Assembly (NCBI RefSeq): GCF_021390935.1
Contig: NZ_JAJPUI010000006.1
Coordinates: 186,001 to 250,000 of the forward strand
Reading direction: 5' to 3'
Length of the DNA stretch: 64,000 nt
From: Streptomyces sp. CC228A
Lineage (GTDB): Bacteria; Actinomycetota; Actinomycetes; Streptomycetales; Streptomycetaceae
Within the stretch, counting starts at the first letter, position 1; each line of letters begins with the position of its first letter. This document shows, in pieces, positions 9,568 through 17,877 of this stretch. The notes beneath the pieces were generated by a model. It did not search any database. It saw only the letters and a program-made list of their open reading frames with translations, and was not told the origin of the DNA. The position numbers and the translations under genes are program-made.

Positions 9568-9606
9568 GGAACGACCGCCCCCGGCCTGCCGGAAGGCGGT
9601 CGTTCC
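9568..9606 (+). terminator. Hairpin terminator after sulP
   Basis: Perfect 12-bp inverted repeat, GGAACGACCGCC at 9568-9579 and GGCGGTCGTTCC at 9595-9606, 14 nt past the sulP stop. There is no T run, which is common for Streptomyces terminators. The remaining gap to 9849 is GC-rich and empty. Confidence 0.8.
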
Positions 9607-9849
9607 CGCCGAGCCGTACCGATCACGCCCTGACCAGCCGCGGAACGAGCCGCCACCCCGTCGGCACGTCCCGTCGGGGGCGGCCTGCGCCCCGCCGCCG
9701 CACGGCCCGGGCGGCGAACCGGCGGCCCGGGCGGCGGCGGACCGGCCGCCAGGTGGCGGCGGTGCCCGCCGCGTACCGCGGGCCGGGGCGAGGCGGGGCG
9801 GACGCCGGGCGCGGGCCGGACTCCCGCCGGCCGGGCCCCGGTGCGGCGG

Positions 9850-10344
9850 TCAGGTCACGGCGGCGCTGCGGCGTTCCAGGAGTACCACGTCCCGCCACAC
9901 GCCGTGGTGGCGGCCGATGCGCTCGCGGGTGCCGACGACCCGGAAGCCCGCGCGTGCGTGGACGGCGAGACTGGCCGCGTTCTCGGGGAAGATGCCGGCC
10001 TGCACGGTCCAGGCGCCCGCCGCGTCCGCGGCCGCCAGGAGCGCCGCCAGCAGGGCCGAGGCGACGCCGCGGCCCCGGGCGTCGGGCCGGACGTACACGG
10101 AGTGCTCCAGCACCCCGGCGTAGGCGGAGCGGTCGGAGACCCTGCCGGCCGCGATCCAGCCGAGGACGGTGCCGCGCTCGTCGACGGCGGCGAAGCGGTA
10201 CGCGGGCGGCTTCGCGCGGTCGAACGCCTCCCATGTCGGGGCGGTGGTCTCGAAGGTGGCGTCGCCCTCGTCGATGCCCGCCTGGTAGATCGTCAGGACC
10301 TGAGCGGCGTGCTCGGCGGTCAGCGGGACGATGCGCGCGGTCAC
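9850..10344 (-). CDS. arsN1: ArsN1-type GNAT N-acetyltransferase (arsinothricin resistance)
   Basis: A 164-residue GNAT enzyme of the phosphinothricin-acetyltransferase group. It has the acetyl-CoA loop VRPDARGRGVASALL and the strongly conserved C-terminal block ERIGRHHGVWRDVVLLERRS shared by ArsN1-type proteins from ars operons. Its GTG start overlaps the stop of the ArsR gene by GTGA, so the two are translationally coupled. Known ArsN1 acetylates the amino group of arsinothricin, an organoarsenical glutamate analogue, and related enzymes act on phosphinothricin. The coupling to an arsenic-type repressor favours arsinothricin as substrate; this is inference. Confidence 0.82.
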   Translation of the reverse strand: MTARIVPLTAEHAAQVLTIYQAGIDEGDATFETTAPTWEAFDRAKPPAYRFAAVDERGTVLGWIAAGRVSDRSAYAGVLEHSVYVRPDARGRGVASALLAALLAAADAAGAWTVQAGIFPENAASLAVHARAGFRVVGTRERIGRHHGVWRDVVLLERRSAAVT

Positions 10345-10712
10345 GAGCCCGCCGCGGCGGAGGTCAGCAGGCGGCCCATGGCGGCGAGCACAGGGGGCTC
10401 GACCCGGTAGTACACCCAGGTCCCACGCCGCTCGGAGGCCAGCAGCCCGGCCTCCCTGAGCTTCTTCAGGTGGTGGGAGACGGTCGGCTGGGAGACGCCC
10501 ACGTCGGAGATGTCGCAGACGCACGCCTCGCCGCTCTCGTGCGAGGCGACCAGGGAGAAGAGCCGCAGGCGCACCGGGTCGCCGAGCGCCTTGAACATCC
10601 TGGCCGTGCGCTCGGCCTCGTCCGCGGTCAGCGGCCGCTCCGTGAGGGGCGGGCAGCAGGGCGCGGCGCCGGCCGCGGGCTCCGACAGCGGCAGCAGCTT
10701 CGTACGGGACAT
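10341..10712 (-). CDS. arsR: ArsR-family metalloregulator with CxC As(III)-type motif
   Basis: A 123-residue ArsR/SmtB winged-helix repressor. The recognition region reads ACVCDISDVGVSQPTVSHHL: the Cys-Val-Cys just before the DNA-binding helix is the classical As(III)/Sb(III) sensing pair, and a further CC pair lies near the N-terminus (residue 18-19). The ATG at 10712 is chosen because the family begins near here and the longer frame upstream is GC-rich filler. It precedes and overlaps arsN1. No arsenite pump or arsenate reductase is nearby. Confidence 0.88.
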   Translation of the reverse strand: MSRTKLLPLSEPAAGAAPCCPPLTERPLTADEAERTARMFKALGDPVRLRLFSLVASHESGEACVCDISDVGVSQPTVSHHLKKLREAGLLASERRGTWVYYRVEPPVLAAMGRLLTSAAAGS

Positions 10713-10716
10713 GACC

Positions 10717-10740
10717 CCATATTGACATGAGTCGAACCAG
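10717..10740 (-). promoter_or_regulatory. Possible ArsR operator/promoter
   Basis: Immediately upstream of arsR, an AT-containing island in GC-rich DNA contains the imperfect dyad ATTGACATGAGTCGAA (about 10721-10736), resembling the TTGAC/GTCAA half-sites of ArsR operators. The rest of the gap 10741-11100 is GC-rich without recognisable genes; a short island at 11085-11115 just ahead of the next gene may be its promoter. Confidence 0.45.
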
Positions 10741-11126
10741 CAGGGCAGGGCACAAGGAGGTCCCTGGTGAGGCGCAGGGCGCTTCGACGAGCCGGAGCCC
10801 GCCCCCGAGGCCGGCGGCCGCTGCACCGCCGGGCCGGCCGCCGGGCCGGAGATCGGCGGGCCTCCCGCCGGGCCCCGCGGCCGCGGACGGACGACCCGCG
10901 GCGGCGGACCGCCGACTCCGCCACCGCGCGGAGACGGCCCGGGACAGCCGTGCGCGGTCCGGGCGCCGGGCGGGCCCGCCACCGTGCCGCGGCAGCCGAG
11001 GACGAGCAGCGCGGTCGGCCGCCGGGCGCGGGCCGCCGAGGGCGCCCGCCCCACCCCGGCGCCCTGCGCCGAGCCCCTCCGAGTGTCTGATTTGCCCCCA
11101 TTGGCGCAGCTCACTTAGATGCCGGT

Positions 11127-13529
11127 ATGTCACAGTCGGGGACGCTTCTGCTGATCATGGCCATCGCGGTGCTCGCGCCCCTGCTGGCCCGTACGGCGAA
11201 CCGGCGGCTCCCGGTCCCCCTGGTCATCTTCGAGATCCTGCTCGGTGTCTTCGTCGGACCCGACGTCCTCGGCTGGGCGTCCGCGCACGGCGAGGCGATC
11301 GACGTGCTGTCCGACCTCGGGCTCGCCATGCTGATCTTCCTGGCCGGGTACGAGATCGACTTCGCCGCCGTGCGCGGCGGCACCCTGCGCCGCTCGCTCG
11401 GCGCCTGGGCGGTCTCGCTCGCGGTCGGGCTCGGCATCGCGTACGCCCTGGCGGGCGGCCGGGCGACGGCGTGCTTCGTGATCGGAACGGCGCTCACCAG
11501 CACCGCCCTGGGCACGGTCCTGCCCATCCTGCGCGACTCCGGGGACCTGCGCGGCCCGTTCGGCACGGCGGTGCTGGCCTTCGGCGCGGTGGGCGAGTTC
11601 GGGCCGGTGATCGCCATGGCGGTGCTGCTCAGCGGACGCCGCCCGGGGCAGGCGGCGCTGCTCCTGCTGGCGTTCGCCGCGGTCACGGCCGCCGCCGTGT
11701 GGTGGGCGGCGCGGCCCCGCCGCCCGTGGTTCCCCGAGATGGTCGAGCGGACCCTGCACACCAGCGGGCAGTTCGCCGTCCGGTTCGTGATGCTGGTGCT
11801 CGCCGCCATGCTGGGGCTCTCCCGCGTCTTCGGGCTGGACATCCTGCTCGGCGCCTTCGCCGCGGGCGTGCTCACCCGCCTGGTGCTGCGCGGCGCCGAC
11901 CCGGCGAGCCGCGGCGAGGTGCTGGCCCGCGTCGAGGCGATCGGCTTCGGCTTCCTCGTACCGGTCTTCTTCGTCGTCACCGGCATCGAGTTCGACCTCG
12001 ACGCCCTGCTGGACGACGGCCGCCCCCTGCTGCTGGTGCCCGCCTTCCTCGCCCTGTTCCTCGTGGTGCGGGGGCTGCCGCTGTACGTGCTCGCCCCGCC
12101 CGGGTTCGGCCGCCGCGACCGCGCGGCGCTCATGCTGTACGGCTCGACGTGCCTGCCCCTCGTGGTCGCCCTCACCACCATCGGACTGGACGACCGGGCC
12201 ATCACCACCGGGGAGGCCGCGGCCCTCGTCGGCGCCGCCATGGTGTCCGTGCTCGCCTTCCCCCTGGCCGCGCTCGGACTCCGCCCCGCCGCGCGGGGCG
12301 ACGCCTCCCCGACCGGCGCCCGCCGCCGGGCCGGGAGTCCTCGGAGTCCTGGTGACACGCACGGCCCGGCGGGGGCGCGTACGGCCCCGAGGGGGCGTGC
12401 ACGGCGCTGCGGCAGCACGTACGGCCCCGGCCACCGGGCAGGCGGCGTCCAGCCACGCCGCGGGCATCCGGCGCCCCGCGCCGCCGCGCGAGGGACGATG
12501 GAAGCGGCGGGCGCCGCCGCCCACCGGCCGCGGGGCCGCACCCGCCGCGCACGCCGCCCCCGCCTCGGGACCCGGGACCATCGGGAGGCACCGGGGGACG
12601 CCGGGCCGCCCCGGTCCGCGGACCGGGCACCGGCCCTTACCGCCGCGCAGACGACGAGGAGGCTCCGAGTGGACGGATCCGACGTACGGGGGCCAGGGGA
12701 TCGCCCCGCGGGCAAGGCCCGCTTCGACGACATCTACGACCGGCCCGACCCCCGCGCCTACTTCGCCCGGCTGGCACCGCTCGGCTACGAGATCCCCCAG
12801 CACGCCCAGGCCGTCTTCCGCCGCACCGCCGCGGAGCGGGCCGCCCTGCCCGACGGCGCCCCCGGGCGCCCCGCCGTGCTGGACCTGTGCTGCTCGTACG
12901 GCATCAACGCGGCGCTGCTGAACCACGACGTCACCCTGGCCGAGCTGTACGCCCACTACACCGCGCCCGCTGCCGCCGAGCTCACCACCGAGGAACTGGC
13001 CGCCCGCGACAGGGAGTTCTACGCCCGGCGCCGCCGCCCGGACGCCCACCCCGTCATCGGGCTTGACATCGCCGGGAGAGCCGTCGGCTACGCCCGGGCG
13101 GTCGGCCTGCTCGACGCGGGCTTCACCGACAACCTGGAAGCGGGTCCGCCCGGCACCGCGTTGAGCGCCGCACTGGCCGGCGTCGGGCTGATCACCCTCA
13201 CCGGTGGCGGCAGCTACGTCACCCGGCGGACGTTCGGCGCGCTGCTGTCCCGCACCCTGCGCCACCCGGTGTGGGTGAGCGCTTTCGTGCTGCGCACCGT
13301 GCCGTACGCGGCGGTCGCCGAGACCCTCGCCGCCCACGGGCTGCGCACCGCCTCCGACGACACGCGCACCTACCCGCAGCGCGCCTTCACGGACGCCGCC
13401 GAGCAGGAGTTCGCGGTGGCGGCGGTGCGGGCCCTCGGAGCGGACCCCGCGGGCCGGGAGGCGGCCGGCTGCTTCCACACGGTGCTGTACGAATCCCGCG
13501 AACCGGGCCCGGCACGCGGCACGTCCTGA
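11127..13529 (+). CDS. CPA2-family cation/proton antiporter; frame open into the following methyltransferase
   Basis: Residues 1-390 form a complete KefB/NapA-like antiporter with about 12 membrane segments (VFVGPDVLG, LAMLIFLAGYEIDF, TSTALGTVLPIL). Then about 120 residues of Arg/Pro/Gly-rich low complexity follow, and the same frame runs into a methyltransferase from about residue 515 to 800. The linker codons show no sensible protein, and a good ribosome site precedes an internal GTG at 12669, so this is probably two genes and not a true fusion. If one base were missing in the C/G runs near 12290-12350, the antiporter would end at 12355. The 414-nt gap before it separates it from arsR. Confidence 0.7.
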   Translation: MSQSGTLLLIMAIAVLAPLLARTANRRLPVPLVIFEILLGVFVGPDVLGWASAHGEAIDVLSDLGLAMLIFLAGYEIDFAAVRGGTLRRSLGAWAVSLAVGLGIAYALAGGRATACFVIGTALTSTALGTVLPILRDSGDLRGPFGTAVLAFGAVGEFGPVIAMAVLLSGRRPGQAALLLLAFAAVTAAAVWWAARPRRPWFPEMVERTLHTSGQFAVRFVMLVLAAMLGLSRVFGLDILLGAFAAGVLTRLVLRGADPASRGEVLARVEAIGFGFLVPVFFVVTGIEFDLDALLDDGRPLLLVPAFLALFLVVRGLPLYVLAPPGFGRRDRAALMLYGSTCLPLVVALTTIGLDDRAITTGEAAALVGAAMVSVLAFPLAALGLRPAARGDASPTGARRRAGSPRSPGDTHGPAGARTAPRGRARRCGSTYGPGHRAGGVQPRRGHPAPRAAARGTMEAAGAAAHRPRGRTRRARRPRLGTRDHREAPGDAGPPRSADRAPALTAAQTTRRLRVDGSDVRGPGDRPAGKARFDDIYDRPDPRAYFARLAPLGYEIPQHAQAVFRRTAAERAALPDGAPGRPAVLDLCCSYGINAALLNHDVTLAELYAHYTAPAAAELTTEELAARDREFYARRRRPDAHPVIGLDIAGRAVGYARAVGLLDAGFTDNLEAGPPGTALSAALAGVGLITLTGGGSYVTRRTFGALLSRTLRHPVWVSAFVLRTVPYAAVAETLAAHGLRTASDDTRTYPQRAFTDAAEQEFAVAAVRALGADPAGREAAGCFHTVLYESREPGPARGTS
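12669..13529 (+). CDS. Class I SAM-dependent methyltransferase
   Basis: A 286-residue protein if read from the GTG at 12669, which has GAGGAGG 6 nt upstream. It starts with FDDIYDRPDPRAYF, then a Rossmann motif I LDLCCSYGINAALL (about 78-91) followed by an acidic loop, and ends with a FHTVLYE strand typical of class I methyltransferases. The substrate is unknown. The reading frame is the same as that of the upstream antiporter. It is followed within 75 nt by a convergent gene. Confidence 0.75.
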   Translation: MDGSDVRGPGDRPAGKARFDDIYDRPDPRAYFARLAPLGYEIPQHAQAVFRRTAAERAALPDGAPGRPAVLDLCCSYGINAALLNHDVTLAELYAHYTAPAAAELTTEELAARDREFYARRRRPDAHPVIGLDIAGRAVGYARAVGLLDAGFTDNLEAGPPGTALSAALAGVGLITLTGGGSYVTRRTFGALLSRTLRHPVWVSAFVLRTVPYAAVAETLAAHGLRTASDDTRTYPQRAFTDAAEQEFAVAAVRALGADPAGREAAGCFHTVLYESREPGPARGTS

Positions 13530-13601
13530 CGGCCCCGGGCGCCACACCTGCCGGGCTCGCCCACCAGGCATCCTCCGGCCGACGTGCGGGGCGCCTGCCG
13601 C

Positions 13602-14003
13602 CTACACGCGGTGCAGGGCCACCTTGCGGGCCAGGGGGCGCTGGTCGGTGTGGCCGCAGAGCCACGCCAGCGCGTCGTGGGCCCCGAGGACGTAGTCGCG
13701 GAGGTCGGCCGGGCTGGCCGGGTCGTCGAGCCGCACGGTCGCCGCGTCCACCTCGGCGGTCAACGTGTACAGGTCGGGCACCGCGCCCCCGCGGGCCCCC
13801 GTGACGGGGCCTCTCTCGCCGTATGCCAGGGCCCAGTCCAAGGCATCCCGCATGCCTGCGGCGAGGTGGGCGCGGCGCCCTCCGACGGTTCGGCCGGCGG
13901 ACCCGGCCGCGGCCTCGTACACCGACCGGACCTCTGTCCGGAGGCGGACGCCGACGGGGGTTTCGTCCTCCTGTTCCCTCGCCCTGCTGCGCAGCGCGCA
14001 CAT
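13602..14003 (-). CDS. Small conserved hypothetical protein
   Basis: A 133-residue protein read from the ATG at 14003, which has GGAAGGAG upstream. It is soluble, charged and mostly helical, with VRLRTEVRSVYEAAAG near the start and DALAWLCGHTDQRPLARKV at the end. No family is recognised. It lies upstream of the methyltransferase end in convergent orientation and downstream of the broken thioredoxin-like gene on the same strand, with which it might be co-transcribed. Confidence 0.65.
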   Translation of the reverse strand: MCALRSRAREQEDETPVGVRLRTEVRSVYEAAAGSAGRTVGGRRAHLAAGMRDALDWALAYGERGPVTGARGGAVPDLYTLTAEVDAATVRLDDPASPADLRDYVLGAHDALAWLCGHTDQRPLARKVALHRV

Positions 14004-14182
14004 GCCGGTTCTCCTTCCCGTGATCGACCGGCACGCAGGACACGGGCGGGCCCGGCCCTTCGTCCTCTCCGGGACGGTGGAGCAGGCTCCGGACCCCGCC
14101 GTCCTGCTTCCAGGCTGTTCGGGTTCCCCGCCTTCCCCTCGCCCATGCGGGGCCGCCGCCTCCGGAGGCCGCGGCCGCGCGG

Positions 14183-14526
14183 CTACGGGGAGGGCGGCGC
14201 GGTGGTCCGGCCGCCCGGCGCGGCGTGCAGCGCGGCGACCAGCTGCGCCACGCTGGGCGCGCCCTCCGCGTGGCCGTCGGCGCCGCGGTAGGTGCGGCTC
14301 GCGAGGCCGGTGGGCTGGGCGCGTCACCGGGCGGGGCGAAGGGATCGCGGCCGTCGACGAGCAGGGTCGGCGAGCCGTGCATGCCGAGCCGGGCGGCCTC
14401 CGCCTCGTTCCTGACCGTGTCGACCACGACGTCCCGGGCCGGCGCCTCGGGCAGGGCCCGGCCGAGCCGGTACAGGAGCAGCGGCAGGTTCGGGCAGTCC
14501 GGCACGGCGAGTACGCGCAGTTCCAT
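14183..14526 (-). pseudogene. Thioredoxin-like protein, frameshifted
   Basis: Translation from the ATG at 14526 (ribosome site GAGGAGG) gives MELRVLAVPDCPNLPLLLYR and GMHGSPTLLVDGRDPFAPPG, a thioredoxin-like fold with a CPNL site in place of CxxC. Near 14311-14320 the coding frame jumps: the sequel SRTYRGADGHAEGAPSVAQL lies one frame away and ends at a TAG at 14183-14185. Adding one C/G in the run there restores a 114-residue protein. The length (344 nt) is consistent with exactly one lost base. It may be a sequencing error. Similar actinobacterial proteins act as thiol-disulfide proteins; no substrate is evident. Confidence 0.7.
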
Positions 14527-14649
14527 GGCCGCCTCCTCGGCACGGGCCCGATCCTGGCCTGATGCCGTCCAGCGTAGATCTCCTCCACAGGGTGTGGACA
14601 GGCGCGGCGGCACGGCCGGGGCAGCGGGGCGCGTTTTTCCGGCGGGCGG

Positions 14650-14995
14650 CAGCCACTCCCCCAGGATGACGGAGCCACCCCTTCCGGGCGGGCGGGCGAC
14701 TCCTTCCGGAGGGCGAAGCCACCCCTTCCGGTCGGGCGGAGCGACTCCTTCGGGCCGGTCGGCAGCCACTCCCTCACTGCGGGCGGGCGGCAGCCACTCC
14801 CTCACTGCGGGCGGGCGGCAGCCACTCCCTCACTGCGGGCGGGCGGCAGCCACTCCCTCGCTGCGGGCGGAAGCCGCTTCTCCACGCCGGGTGGCAGCCG
14901 CCCCTCCCCGGCGGATGGGTGGGAGCCGCCGCCTCCCGACACGGAGGGGGCACCCGAGGCGCGGCGGGCGGGTCAGCGAACCCCGCGCCCGAGGT
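14650..14995. repeat. Tandem 28-bp repeats and degenerate relatives
   Basis: The gap 14527-15007 has no supported gene. Four near-perfect 28-bp units occupy 14761-14872 with core GGCAGCCACTCCCTCACTGC. Shorter degenerate relatives with GCCACCCCTTCCGG or GCGACTCCTTC cores flank them on the left (14650-14760), and further GC-rich repeats occupy 14872-14995. All share a ctcc/cttcc pyrimidine core every 25-30 bp. Confidence 0.85.
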
Positions 14996-15007
14996 GCGGC
15001 GGGCGGG

Positions 15008-16351
15008 TCAGCCGACCCCGCGGCGGTCCGGGGTGAGCGAGTGGTGGCGGGCGGCGGCGGCCGGGGTGGCGGCGTGCACGGCGCGCTCCAGGCGGGCCCG
15101 CTGCCGGTCCAGGGGCTCGCGGCGGGACGGGTCCGGTCCCACGGCGGGTTCCAGGGCGTCGAGGAGCGCCGCGACGCGCCGCGTCACCTGCGGGGCCCCC
15201 GCGCCGTAGAGGAGGACCTCGGTCAGCGCCAGGTCCACCAGCTCCGCCCAGGTGGGACCGTCCTCGACGAGCCGTACGGCACCGGCCGCGTCGGTGTGGG
15301 CGTGGCGGCCCAGGGGGTGCCGGGCCAACCGGGCGAGGAGTACCTCGATGCGGTCCAGGGCCTGCACCGCGGTGGTCGGGTCGTTCACCGCGGGCGACAG
15401 GGCGCGGACCGCGATGTCGACGAGCTGCCGCAGCCCGTAGCCGACGTCCTGCTCCATGGTCCGCTCACCGCCCACCTCCACCGCCCGGCGCAGCCGCCGG
15501 GCCAGGTCCGGGCGGGGCGTACCGGTGCCGTGCACCTCGAACAGCGGCGCACCGGAGGCGAGGTACTCGCCGATGCGCGGGAGCAGGCGCAGCGTCACGC
15601 CGTCCTCCCTCGCCGTCTCCACGAGCGCCTCGATGTCGGCGACCTGGAGCACGCCCGGCGGGCCCGCGAGCCTGACAAGGCAGACGGGTGTGCCGACGGC
15701 GGCGGCGGGCTCGCGCGGCGCGGGGCCGCCCGGCGGGGCCGCGAGCATCCACAGCGCCTCCTTCGCCACCCGGTCCATCACGTGCGTCACCCGCATCATG
15801 CGGATGGTGGCGTGGACGTACACGACGAACAGCACCAGGCTGATGACGACCAGGGTCATGGCGAGCGACGAGCCGACGTACGGGACGACCGCCAGTTCGG
15901 GGTCGTCGGTCGCGGTGTACTCCTTCTGCAGGCGCAGCGTGTAGAGGAACGTGCAGAGGAACACCGCCAGCGTCACCTTGGCGACCCAGCTCTCCACGTA
16001 CAGGCGCAGCACGCGCGGCGAGAGCTGCCCGGCCGCCATCTGGAGGGCCACCAGGGTGATGGAGAAGACCACGCCGATGAAGGTCAGCATGGCCGAGCTC
16101 ATGGTCCCCATGGCGATCTTCGCGGCGGCGCCGAAGTCCTCGGCCACCCGGAAGTACCACAGGTCCTGGAGGTCGACGGAGCCCCAGCGGGCGTTCAGCT
16201 CGTAGATCAGCTCGTCGGTCCACACGGCGAGGGACGCGCTGACCCAGCCGACGGCGATGCCGAGCAGCGGGACGATCAGGAACGACTCCCGCAGCCGCTT
16301 GCGCAGCCGGGGGCAGCGCCCCCTGCGGCGCCGCAGCGCGTGGTCCGCCAT
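15008..16351 (-). CDS. DUF2254 family membrane protein
   Basis: A 447-residue predicted membrane protein. Four hydrophobic segments are seen in the N-terminal half (about 24-45, 85-110, 130-150, 168-190), with the DUF2254 hallmark VVFSITLVALQMAAGQLSPR, followed by a soluble C-terminal half with DVGYGLRQLVDIAVRALSPA, also typical of the family. Its function is not established. The ATG at 16351 is in the usual position ahead of an Arg-rich stretch and the first helix. It stands alone between repeat-rich gaps. Confidence 0.88.
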   Translation of the reverse strand: MADHALRRRRGRCPRLRKRLRESFLIVPLLGIAVGWVSASLAVWTDELIYELNARWGSVDLQDLWYFRVAEDFGAAAKIAMGTMSSAMLTFIGVVFSITLVALQMAAGQLSPRVLRLYVESWVAKVTLAVFLCTFLYTLRLQKEYTATDDPELAVVPYVGSSLAMTLVVISLVLFVVYVHATIRMMRVTHVMDRVAKEALWMLAAPPGGPAPREPAAAVGTPVCLVRLAGPPGVLQVADIEALVETAREDGVTLRLLPRIGEYLASGAPLFEVHGTGTPRPDLARRLRRAVEVGGERTMEQDVGYGLRQLVDIAVRALSPAVNDPTTAVQALDRIEVLLARLARHPLGRHAHTDAAGAVRLVEDGPTWAELVDLALTEVLLYGAGAPQVTRRVAALLDALEPAVGPDPSRREPLDRQRARLERAVHAATPAAAARHHSLTPDRRGVG

Positions 16352-16585
16352 GGCTCCCCACGGTCGGCGGTCCGCACCGCCCCCGCAACCGCGGTGGCCC
16401 GGACGGGGGCCGGACGGCTCCGCCCGGGCACCACGCCGGTCACCGCGCCGGTCACCGCGCCGAGGGAGCTGTACGGCGGCAGGCGGAGGGCCGGGGGCGG
16501 CGGAGGGCGGGGGCGAAGACCGAAGGGCGGGGGCAGAACGGCGCGTAACCGCCGTGCCCCACTCGGTCAGCGCCCGGACCGCGGG

Positions 16586-16954
16586 TCACGGCCTCCGGTG
16601 GCGGGAGCAGGGGGGCGTCGCCGCCGGGCAGTCGTCGCGGGCGTGCGTGCGGCAGGCCGCGAGGGCCGCGCTGACCAGGGTGGCCAGCAGGTCGATGTCG
16701 GACCCGGTCTCCAGCCGGACGGTGACCCAGCCGGTAGCCGGGCACAGCCGCAGGGCGGTGGACCTGCGCAGGGCGGGGCCGAGGCGGGCAAGGAGCGGGC
16801 GGGTCAGGTGGACGTCCGCTTCGTTGTCACCGTGGAAGTGGACGATCTCCGTCTCCCCTGCGCACAGGCAGTGCGCCGCTCCGCACGGGGCGGGACCGCA
16901 GGACAGCGCCGACCAGCAGGCCAGGCGGTCCCTCGCGTCCATGGCCAGGTTCAT
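16586..16954 (-). CDS. Luciferase-domain (DUF5519-like) family protein
   Basis: A 122-residue soluble protein with ETEIVHFHGDNEADVHLTRP and TGWVTVRLETGSDIDLLATL, the two conserved blocks of the small actinobacterial proteins called luciferase-family proteins. They are not light-producing enzymes and their role is unknown. Eight cysteines are present, more than usual. The start at 16954 (MNLAMDARDR) is chosen because upstream codons are repeat-like; the ribosome site is weak. A 234-nt gap to DUF2254 is empty. Confidence 0.65.
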   Translation of the reverse strand: MNLAMDARDRLACWSALSCGPAPCGAAHCLCAGETEIVHFHGDNEADVHLTRPLLARLGPALRRSTALRLCPATGWVTVRLETGSDIDLLATLVSAALAACRTHARDDCPAATPPCSRHRRP

Positions 16955-17423
16955 GGGGGCCAGCCTGCCCCAAACCGAGTCGTCCGCCCAGAGTGCGGGA
17001 GCAAGGACCGGACAGTCCCCGGCGCACGGCACCGGCCCGAGCGCCCCCGCGCCCCCGCACCCGGCCCGACGCCCCAGGGCCTTCCACGCCTGGCCCCACG
17101 GGCCTCCCGCATGGCCGCACCTGGGCCTCCCGCACCAGGCCCCGAACCGCCCGCCGCCGCACCCGTACCCGTACCGCCCGCACCCGCACACGCGAGTCCG
17201 GCACCCCGCACCCGTACACCGAGTCCGGCACCCCGCACCCGTGCCCACGCCAGCAGGGCATCCGCACCCCGTGCCCGTGCCCACGCCGACACGGCCTCCC
17301 ACACCCGTACCGAGCTTCCGGCGCCCGCAGCGGCGCCGGGCCTCCGGCTCCGCGCCCGGCGATGAGCCACCGCACGGCCGGCTCCCCGACGGCGGGCGCC
17401 GCGCCGCACCGCGCCGGGCACGG
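16955..17423. other. GC-rich gap with Pro-codon-like repeats, no gene
   Basis: This 469-nt gap carries C-rich imperfect repeats of CCGCACCCGTACC-like elements, including two copies of a 24-bp segment CGAGTCCGGCACCCCGCACC at about 17201-17244. Open frames across it give only Pro/Thr/Arg-rich low complexity and were not accepted as genes. Confidence 0.55.
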
Positions 17424-17876
17424 TCAGGTCGCCATCGTCACCCCGCAGGTCCAGCCGTACGGGCCGCGCCCCATGTGCAGGTCGCTCCACGACACCGAGG
17501 TCGGCGCGGTACCGGTCAACGGGACCGCGGCGGCGTCCGCCACCGCCAGCCGGACGTCCACGTCGCCGTTCGTGGCCTCCACTTCCACGTCCACCGGCAC
17601 CTCGCCGTCCGCGTCGAAGCGGGACACGACCTCCTCCAGGAGCGTCGCCAGGAGGTCCTCGTCGCTCTCCTCCGGCACCCGCACCCGCCGCACCGCGCGC
17701 GCGTGCGCCGCGGACACGTCGGCGAAGCAGTCGACCCAGCCCAGCACGGCCTCCCCCAGGCACTGCTCCCTGGTCTCGCCCCACGCCTCGATCCGCACGT
17801 CCCCGGGGTGCGGAAGCGTCCTGTGCCCGGCTGCCTCGTCCCGGAACCGGCCGGGCTCGGGCGGTTCGGCGGCCAT
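17424..17876 (-). CDS. Archease family protein
   Basis: A 150-residue protein with GHRTLPHPGDVRIEAWGETR near residue 16 and a C-terminal SVSWSDLHMGRGPYGWTCGV; the pattern matches archease (PF01951), the small acidic protein that activates the RNA ligase RtcB by helping its guanylylation. No rtcB is found in the window, so a different partner or a distant ligase is needed. The ATG at 17876 is one base past the stop of the upstream PEBP gene (TGACATG), so the pair forms an operon. Confidence 0.75.
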   Translation of the reverse strand: MAAEPPEPGRFRDEAAGHRTLPHPGDVRIEAWGETREQCLGEAVLGWVDCFADVSAAHARAVRRVRVPEESDEDLLATLLEEVVSRFDADGEVPVDVEVEATNGDVDVRLAVADAAAVPLTGTAPTSVSWSDLHMGRGPYGWTCGVTMAT

Positions 17877-17877
17877 G

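Noticed and set aside
10727..12355. Long frame covering the arsR-antiporter gap and the antiporter in another frame
   Set aside because: Pro/Arg-rich shadow; only its stop at 12355 may matter as the true end of the antiporter after a corrected base.
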